From Fimenecus sp052273845 (GTDB lineage: Bacteria > Bacillota > Clostridia > Oscillospirales > Acutalibacteraceae), in contig DAVZHM010000033.1 in assembly GCA_052273845.1 (NCBI GenBank), positions 1-19,070 on the forward strand: 19,070 bases of DNA. The letters are read 5' to 3'. The translations under genes were made by a program, and so were the position numbers. The notes under the pieces were generated by a model. The model saw only the letters and a program-made list of their open reading frames with translations. It had not been told where the DNA came from and ran no database searches. This document shows, piece by piece, positions 15,036 to 19,070 of this stretch; positions within the stretch are counted from its first letter, which is position 1, and each line of letters begins with the position of its first letter.

Positions 15036-15092
15036 ATGAAGAAAAGTAAAATCGTTTTGGTTTCTGTCGGCAAAGTGCTTTTTACCTTGTAA
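15036..15092 (+). CDS. Possible 18-aa peptide or remnant of a secreted-protein gene
   Basis: ATG 15036 has AGAAGGG 6 nt upstream and lies about 53 nt downstream of the expected start of the strong promoter at 14948. The peptide begins MKKSKIVLVSVGKVL and stops after 18 codons. The basic start followed by a hydrophobic run resembles the head of a signal peptide. Shifting frame near 15080 would add YLVTCTTLAPEF and a stop, so it could be the decayed start of a secreted or lipoprotein gene, a leader peptide, or chance. Confidence 0.3.
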   Translation: MKKSKIVLVSVGKVLFTL

Positions 15093-15134
15093 CCTGCACA
15101 ACGCTTGCACCCGAATTTTAGGGGAATTGTCGAA

Positions 15135-15163
15135 TTGACAAGTTCTTTTAAGTTCGCTAAAAT
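15135..15163 (+). promoter_or_regulatory. Second sigma-A type promoter in the gap
   Basis: TTGACA (15135-15140), 17 bp, then TAAAAT (15158-15163), 11 of 12 consensus bases. The expected start is near 15170. A TTGTC/GACAA inverted repeat (15127-15141) overlaps the -35. No ORF with a ribosome-binding site follows before spoIIID. It could drive a short RNA ending near the hairpin at 15241-15278 or a long-leader spoIIID transcript. Confidence 0.6.
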
Positions 15164-15240
15164 GGGGTTGCGGATTTAATGAGGGTATAGGCTTGCGGAA
15201 AAACAGAATAAAGCATAAAAGTATCAAATCATTAAAGCGT

Positions 15241-15278
15241 AACCGCACTGTCCACCCGCATAACGGTACAGTGCGGTT
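15241..15278. other. 11-bp perfect hairpin of unknown function
   Basis: AACCGCACTGT (15241-15251) pairs with ACAGTGCGGTT (15268-15278), with a 16-nt loop that can form an extra CC/GG pair. It looks like a terminator stem, but what follows (CTGTTCGCTT) is a poor U tract, and the reverse side is not T-rich enough either. It may end or stabilise an RNA started at 15170. Confidence 0.6.
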
Positions 15279-15371
15279 CTGTTCGCTTACAGTATTGCTT
15301 GGCCGAAGACACTTTTTTTTACGGTTGACAGTTCTGCGCGCTGACAAGCGTTAACTAAAAAAATATATAAG

Positions 15372-15400
15372 GCATAACCCGCCTTGCTTTGTCATAAATA
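15372..15400 (+). promoter_or_regulatory. Candidate sigma-E promoter for spoIIID
   Basis: GCATAAC (15372-15378) fits the sigma-E -35 consensus KMATATT at 5 of 7 positions; a 14-bp spacer is the optimum; CATAAATA (15393-15400) fits the -10 CATACAMT at the CATA core. spoIIID is a sigma-E gene in B. subtilis. The leader would be about 25 nt. Confidence 0.45.
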
Positions 15401-15415
15401 TGAATGACAGAAGTT

Positions 15416-15423
15416 AAGGAGGG
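15416..15423 (+). promoter_or_regulatory. Ribosome-binding site deciding the TTG start of spoIIID
   Basis: AAGGAGGG, 7 nt before TTG 15431. The upstream in-frame ATG at 15404 has no ribosome-binding site and would add nine residues not expected in the family. Confidence 0.85.
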
Positions 15424-15430
15424 CTGTGCA

Positions 15431-15688
15431 TTGAAAGATACTGTTGAAGACCGTGCAGTAGAATTGGGAGAATACATCGTGCAAAATCAAGCCACCGTTC
15501 GTGCGGCGGCACAGGCGTTCGGCATCAGCAAAAGCACGGTACATATTGATGTTGCGCGGCGGTTAGAGCGCATCAATCCGTCTTTGTACCGCGAGGTGCG
15601 CGAGGTGTTGGATGTCAACAAAGCGCAACGGCATATTCGCGGCGGACTTGCCACGCGGGAAAAATATAAACACAATGCAAAAGAATAA
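15431..15688 (+). CDS. spoIIID: Sporulation transcriptional regulator SpoIIID
   Basis: A mother-cell DNA-binding protein that switches sigma-E genes on and off on the way to sigma-K. The 85-aa protein has the expected layout: an N-terminal helix (RAVELGEYIVQNQATVR, 8-24), a helix-turn-helix (about 22-45, FGISKSTVHIDV), the INPSLYREVREVLD segment (48-61), and the basic C-terminal motif KAQRHIRGGLATREKYK (64-80), which contacts the minor groove. It matches B. subtilis SpoIIID closely as I recall it. The start is TTG 15431 by ribosome-binding site and family length. It appears to be transcribed alone. In many Clostridia mreB follows spoIIID; here ileS does. Confidence 0.94.
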   Translation: MKDTVEDRAVELGEYIVQNQATVRAAAQAFGISKSTVHIDVARRLERINPSLYREVREVLDVNKAQRHIRGGLATREKYKHNAKE

Positions 15689-15710
15689 AAAACAAAGTTA
15701 CACAGTCTTA

Positions 15711-15740
15711 TGGCATCTTCCGAATGGAGGATGCCAAAAT
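15711..15740 (+). terminator. Probable weak terminator after spoIIID
   Basis: TGGCATCTTCC (15711-15721) pairs with GGAGGATGCCA (15726-15736), with one T-G wobble and a GAAT loop. It is followed by AAATTTTG, so the stem is good but the U tract is short. It starts 22 nt after the spoIIID stop. Confidence 0.65.
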
Positions 15741-15848
15741 TTTGTCCCCAAAAGCATTTATTTTATTGCATCAAAACCTTTTTTCATAAAAAACAGCAAA
15801 CGGTTCGCCGATTTCTGAACCAATCATACGAAAAAAATAAAATAAACC

Positions 15849-15877
15849 TTGTAATTACAATTCTTTTTATGTATAAT
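15849..15877 (+). promoter_or_regulatory. Sigma-A promoter for ileS
   Basis: TTGTAA (15849-15854), 17-bp spacer, perfect TATAAT (15872-15877). The expected start is near 15884, so the leader is only about 43 nt, too short for a T-box riboswitch. Confidence 0.7.
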
Positions 15878-15889
15878 CTTAACAGTATG

Positions 15890-15905
15890 CACAAATTGAT
15901 TTGTG
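15890..15905. repeat. 16-nt inverted repeat in the ileS leader
   Basis: CACAAAT-TG-ATTTGTG: perfect 7-bp arms around 2 nt, between the transcription start and the ribosome-binding site (AGGTGG, 15911-15916). It may be a repressor operator or a small RNA hairpin. The stem is AT-rich and modest. Confidence 0.5.
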
Positions 15906-15926
15906 TTGAAAGGTGGAAGCAGAAAA

Positions 15927-18900
15927 GTGGCAGAAGAAAAAAATATGTTCGTAGAATTAGAACATGATGTAATGGATTTCTGGGAGCGCGAAAAATGCTT
16001 CGAGAAATTGGTCGAAAAAAATAAAGGGAACAAAATATTCCGCTTTTTGGATGGCCCGATTACCGCCAATAACCCGATGGGGATTCACCATGCGTGGGGC
16101 AGAAGCATCAAGGATGTTTTCATTCGCTATCACGCAATGAACGGCTGCGATTGCCGCTATCAAAACGGCTTCGACTCGCAGGGGCTTTGGGTGGAAGTTG
16201 AGGTGGAAAAACAACTCGGCTTCGAAACCAAAAAAGATATTGAAGATTACGGAATGGACAAATTCACCCAGGCTTGTAAAGACCGCGTGAAGCACTTCTC
16301 AGGCATTATCACCGAGCAGTCAAAGCGCCTTGGCCAGTGGATGGATTGGGAAAACTCCTATTTTACCAATACCGACGAAAACATCGGCGGCATTTGGTAT
16401 TTCTTAAAGAAATGCGACGAGCACGGTTGGATTCAGCGCGAATACAAACCGATGCCTTGGTGCCCGCGTTGCGGCACATCGCTTTCCGAACACGAAATGA
16501 CCGGCTCTTATAAATTGATGACGCACAATTCTGTGTTCTTCAAATTGCCTGTCAAAGAACTCAACTGCAAAATCTTGGTTTGGACCACCACGCCGTGGAC
16601 ACTTTCTTCCAATGTCGCGTTGGCGGTAAATCCTGAAATTGACTATGTTGAAGTCAAAATCAAAAGCGACGAGCAGAACTTGATTTTGGCGAAAAACGCC
16701 ATCAAGTACTTGGGTGACGATAAAGTCGAAGTTGTGCGTGGCTTAAAAGGCGAGGAACTGGTAGGCTTCCACTACGAAACTTGCTTCCCCGCTATTCCTG
16801 CGCAAAACGGGATTGACCATGTTATTGTTCCGTGGGAAGATGTCGCCGCTGACGAAGGCACAGGCGTTGTGCATATCGCACCCGGTTGCGGTATTGAAGA
16901 CTTCGAGTTGGGCGAGCGTCTCGGCCTTGCCAAAGTGATGCCGATTGACGATACCGGCATTTATTTGGACGGTTTCGGTTGGATGACCGGCAAGGACAGC
17001 CACACCGTTGCTGATGAAGTGTTTGAACACTTAAAAGCGGACAATAAACTGTATAAAGTTGAACCGCACGAGCACAGTTATCCCGTATGCTGGCGTTGCA
17101 AATCCGAAGTTGTGTTCCGTTTGGTGCCCGCTTGGTATATCCGCACCGAGGAATTGAAGCCGAAATTGATTGAAGCCGCAAATTCCGTGAAGTGGGAACC
17201 CGCCTCTAACGGCAAGCGTATGCAAGACTGGCTGACCAATATGGGCGATTGGAATATTTCGAGAAAACGGTATTACGGTATGCCGTTGCCGTTCTATCCG
17301 TGCGATTGCGGGCATGTTACCGTAGTCGGTTCGCGCCGGGAACTCCACGATTTGGCAGTAGACCCCGCAAAGGTTGACGCACTGCCTGAATTGCACCGCC
17401 CGTGGGTGGATGAAATTCAAATCAAATGCCCGCATTGCGGCAAGCCTGTTTCGCGTGTTTCCGAAATCGGTGACGTTTGGTTGGATGCAGGCATCGTGCC
17501 GTTCTCCACGCTTGGCTATTTCCGCGATAAAGAATATTGGAGAAAGAATTTCCCCGCAGAGTGGGTGACCGAAATGCACGAGCAAGTGCGTTTGTGGTTC
17601 TATTCGCTTCTCTTTATGAGCGTTGTTTTGGAAGGCAGAGCGCCGTATGAGCGTGTTTTAACCAACAGCGCGGTTGTTTCCGAGGACGGCTCCAAGTTCT
17701 CGAAAACAGGCTTTATGATTAAATTTGACGAGGCTGCCGAAAAAATCGGCGCGGACACCGTTCGTTATATGTACGCGGGCGCACCTGTTTCAAGCGATGT
17801 ACGCTTTGGGTATAATCTCGGGGATGAAGCGCGCAGAAAACTGTTGTCTTTCTGGAATATCTACACATTCTATGAAACTTACGCCAAAATCGACAAGCCG
17901 AATTTTGAAGGCTACACGCCCGAAAAATCCAAAATGAGCCCCACTGATTTGTGGCTTGTTGCGCGTACCAACGAGTTTATCAAACGCGCAACCGCTTGTT
18001 ATGACGATTACAAGGTCTATTTGCTTGTCAAAGACTTTGAAGTGTTTGTAGATGATATTTCCAATTGGTACATCCGTACCAACCGCCGCCGTTTCTGGAA
18101 AACCGGCGACGAGCAGGATAAGAAACTTGCTTATTGGGTGCTGTTCTATGCACTGAATTCCGCAACGCAAGTAATGGCACCGGTCATTCCGTTTATGACC
18201 GAGCACATTTGGCAGAATTTGACGCGCAAAGTATTGCCGTCTTCTCCGATTTCCGTGCATTTGAGCGATTGGCCCAAACCGCTGGAAGGCTTTGACAACG
18301 ATGAAATCATTGCACAGACCGCTTTGGTGCGTGAAGCGATTGCCGTAGCGATGCGTTTGCGCAATGAACAGCAGTTGAAAGTGCGCCAGCCGCTTTCCAA
18401 ACTGTATATTTGCTGCGATGCACCGTCTGCGAATAAAATCCGTACATTTGAGAAAAATATCTTAGACGAACTCAACATCAAAGAATTGGTCTATTTGGAA
18501 GATGTCAATGTTCTTGAAGATAAGTATTTAACCGTCAACTTCAAAGTGGCAGGCGCAGTACTCAAACAGAATGTCAACAAAATGAAGCAGACGCTCGAAA
18601 CTTTGCCCGACAGCGATATGGTGGCGGCTGTGGCGGCCGTTGAGGCAGGCGAACAGGTGAAGGTACCCGGTTTTGATGAAGCCTATGACGCTTCCGTATT
18701 CAACCTTTCTACCAAAACCAAATCCGGCATCGTTTCCGCAGAATTCAACAACGGTGCGGCAGTTATCGCTTTGGATACAGTCTTGACACAGGATTTGATT
18801 CGCGAAGGTCTTGTACGCGATGTCATTCGTCAGTGCCAACTTCTCCGTAAAGAAGCAGGGTATGAGGTCGAACAGCGCGTCAGAATGGCAATCTCTTCTG

Positions 18901-19070
18901 ATAATGAAGAAATTATTGCCGCACTTCAGGCAAAACAAGCGTATTTGGAAGCAGAACTTTTGGCAGACAGCGTTGTGTTCAACGAAACCGTATCCGCAGA
19001 CCTTGAAAAAACGGTGGAAATCGGTGCGTTTGAAGCTGGAAAAAGGACAAACAGCCACTCTGAAGCTGAA
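15927..19070 (+). CDS. ileS: Isoleucyl-tRNA synthetase, divergent class I type (3' end beyond window)
   Basis: Charges tRNA(Ile). The frame is open for 1048 codons to the right edge. Start GTG 15927 has AGGTGG (15911-15916) 10 nt upstream; the ATG at 15945 has no ribosome-binding site. Visible parts: DGPITANNPMGIHHAWGRS (42-60), where the usual HIGH signature reads GIHH; an editing domain with VWTTTPWTLSSN and GTGVVHIAPGCG; several CxxC zinc pairs (WCPRCG, CWRCK, CPHCG); VWLDAG where most IleRS have VWFDSG; KFSKT (590-594) in place of KMSKS, keeping the second lysine; and the anticodon-binding domain (DISNWYIRTNRRRFW). This spelling matches a divergent IleRS lineage that databases often label class I tRNA ligase family. 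Isoleucine specificity is inferred from overall order. Confidence 0.88.
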   Translation, partial: MAEEKNMFVELEHDVMDFWEREKCFEKLVEKNKGNKIFRFLDGPITANNPMGIHHAWGRSIKDVFIRYHAMNGCDCRYQNGFDSQGLWVEVEVEKQLGFETKKDIEDYGMDKFTQACKDRVKHFSGIITEQSKRLGQWMDWENSYFTNTDENIGGIWYFLKKCDEHGWIQREYKPMPWCPRCGTSLSEHEMTGSYKLMTHNSVFFKLPVKELNCKILVWTTTPWTLSSNVALAVNPEIDYVEVKIKSDEQNLILAKNAIKYLGDDKVEVVRGLKGEELVGFHYETCFPAIPAQNGIDHVIVPWEDVAADEGTGVVHIAPGCGIEDFELGERLGLAKVMPIDDTGIYLDGFGWMTGKDSHTVADEVFEHLKADNKLYKVEPHEHSYPVCWRCKSEVVFRLVPAWYIRTEELKPKLIEAANSVKWEPASNGKRMQDWLTNMGDWNISRKRYYGMPLPFYPCDCGHVTVVGSRRELHDLAVDPAKVDALPELHRPWVDEIQIKCPHCGKPVSRVSEIGDVWLDAGIVPFSTLGYFRDKEYWRKNFPAEWVTEMHEQVRLWFYSLLFMSVVLEGRAPYERVLTNSAVVSEDGSKFSKTGFMIKFDEAAEKIGADTVRYMYAGAPVSSDVRFGYNLGDEARRKLLSFWNIYTFYETYAKIDKPNFEGYTPEKSKMSPTDLWLVARTNEFIKRATACYDDYKVYLLVKDFEVFVDDISNWYIRTNRRRFWKTGDEQDKKLAYWVLFYALNSATQVMAPVIPFMTEHIWQNLTRKVLPSSPISVHLSDWPKPLEGFDNDEIIAQTALVREAIAVAMRLRNEQQLKVRQPLSKLYICCDAPSANKIRTFEKNILDELNIKELVYLEDVNVLEDKYLTVNFKVAGAVLKQNVNKMKQTLETLPDSDMVAAVAAVEAGEQVKVPGFDEAYDASVFNLSTKTKSGIVSAEFNNGAAVIALDTVLTQDLIREGLVRDVIRQCQLLRKEAGYEVEQRVRMAISSDNEEIIAALQAKQAYLEAELLADSVVFNETVSADLEKTVEIGAFEAGKRTNSHSEAE

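Larger units (their letters stand above)
14748..15430. other. 683-bp gap between divergent SASP and spoIIID genes
   Basis: No recognisable protein family is encoded here on either strand. It contains the SASP leader and promoter (14748-14816), a GC-rich patch with a short CAGCC/GGCTG inverted repeat near 14902-14920, two near-consensus sigma-A promoters pointing right (14948-14976 and 15135-15163), an 18-codon mini-ORF (15036-15092), an 11-bp hairpin (15241-15278), a T8 run (15313-15320), and the spoIIID control region (15372-15423). Confidence 0.7.

Noticed and set aside
15301..15320. T8 run at 15313-15320 as terminator of an upstream RNA
   Set aside because: It lies more than 30 nt beyond the 15241-15278 hairpin, and the sequence just before it forms no stable stem.
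14970..15347. 125-codon minus-strand frame in the SASP-spoIIID gap
   Set aside because: No ribosome-binding site seen, Arg/Phe/Cys-rich composition typical of a chance frame, and it lies antisense to two good promoters.
15325..15356. Third TTGACA in the gap as a sigma-A promoter
   Set aside because: No acceptable -10 within 16-18 bp; the nearest (TTAACT) is 20 bp away.
17031..17585. 184-codon minus-strand frame inside ileS
   Set aside because: Antisense to conserved synthetase motifs, with no start signals; a shadow.
1..19070. Mobile elements, CRISPR arrays, toxin-antitoxin or defence genes
   Set aside because: No transposase, integrase, regularly spaced repeats, target-site duplications or defence-like domains were seen on either strand; gene order is that of a conserved chromosome.

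Overview
The window reads as chromosomal DNA of an anaerobic, endospore-forming Clostridia member, perhaps Oscillospirales/Ruminococcaceae-like. The sporulation genes spoVM, spoIIID and an alpha/beta-type SASP, a PASTA kinase and the Firmicutes-style gene order support this. Family rank is inference. Base composition looks moderate and even, and I see no insertion sequence, phage gene, CRISPR array, tRNA or rRNA.

Positions 2-10392 (+) are one tightly packed housekeeping run: priA (5' end missing), def, fmt, a YugP-type membrane zinc peptidase, rsmB, rlmN, the PP2C phosphatase/PASTA kinase pair (prpC-prkC), rsgA and thiN. Genes are 4-14 nt apart or overlap. The theme is replication restart, N-terminal formylation and deformylation, rRNA modification, ribosome assembly and cell-wall signalling. 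This is the conserved Firmicutes priA-to-thiN cluster, except that rpe, normally between rsgA and thiN, is absent.

Positions 10393-10751 (+) hold two very small genes missed by usual length cut-offs: an unrecognised 50-aa two-helix membrane protein and a 28-aa SpoVM that aligns without gaps to the B. subtilis peptide. A candidate mother-cell promoter precedes them and a bidirectional terminator follows. In B. subtilis spoVM also lies just after thiN, so the position supports the call.

Positions 10773-14020 hold a divergent metabolic pair: glutamine-dependent NAD synthetase (nadE, -) and an AlaA-type alanine aminotransferase (+), with back-to-back promoters. A small two-helix membrane protein of unknown function follows, with its own promoter, and shares a bidirectional terminator with a convergent SASP gene (-).

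Positions 14748-15430 contain no recognisable protein gene but are not empty. There is a candidate forespore promoter for the SASP, two close-to-consensus sigma-A promoters on the + strand, an 18-codon mini-ORF and an 11-bp hairpin, then a candidate sigma-E promoter and spoIIID. This is the stretch I would examine first for an undescribed RNA or peptide. From 15927 to the right edge runs a divergent isoleucyl-tRNA synthetase with a short leader and no room for a T-box.

I found no clearly novel multi-gene system. The most interesting candidates are the 50-aa protein paired with spoVM, the promoter-rich gap before spoIIID, and the unusual IleRS and its leader.
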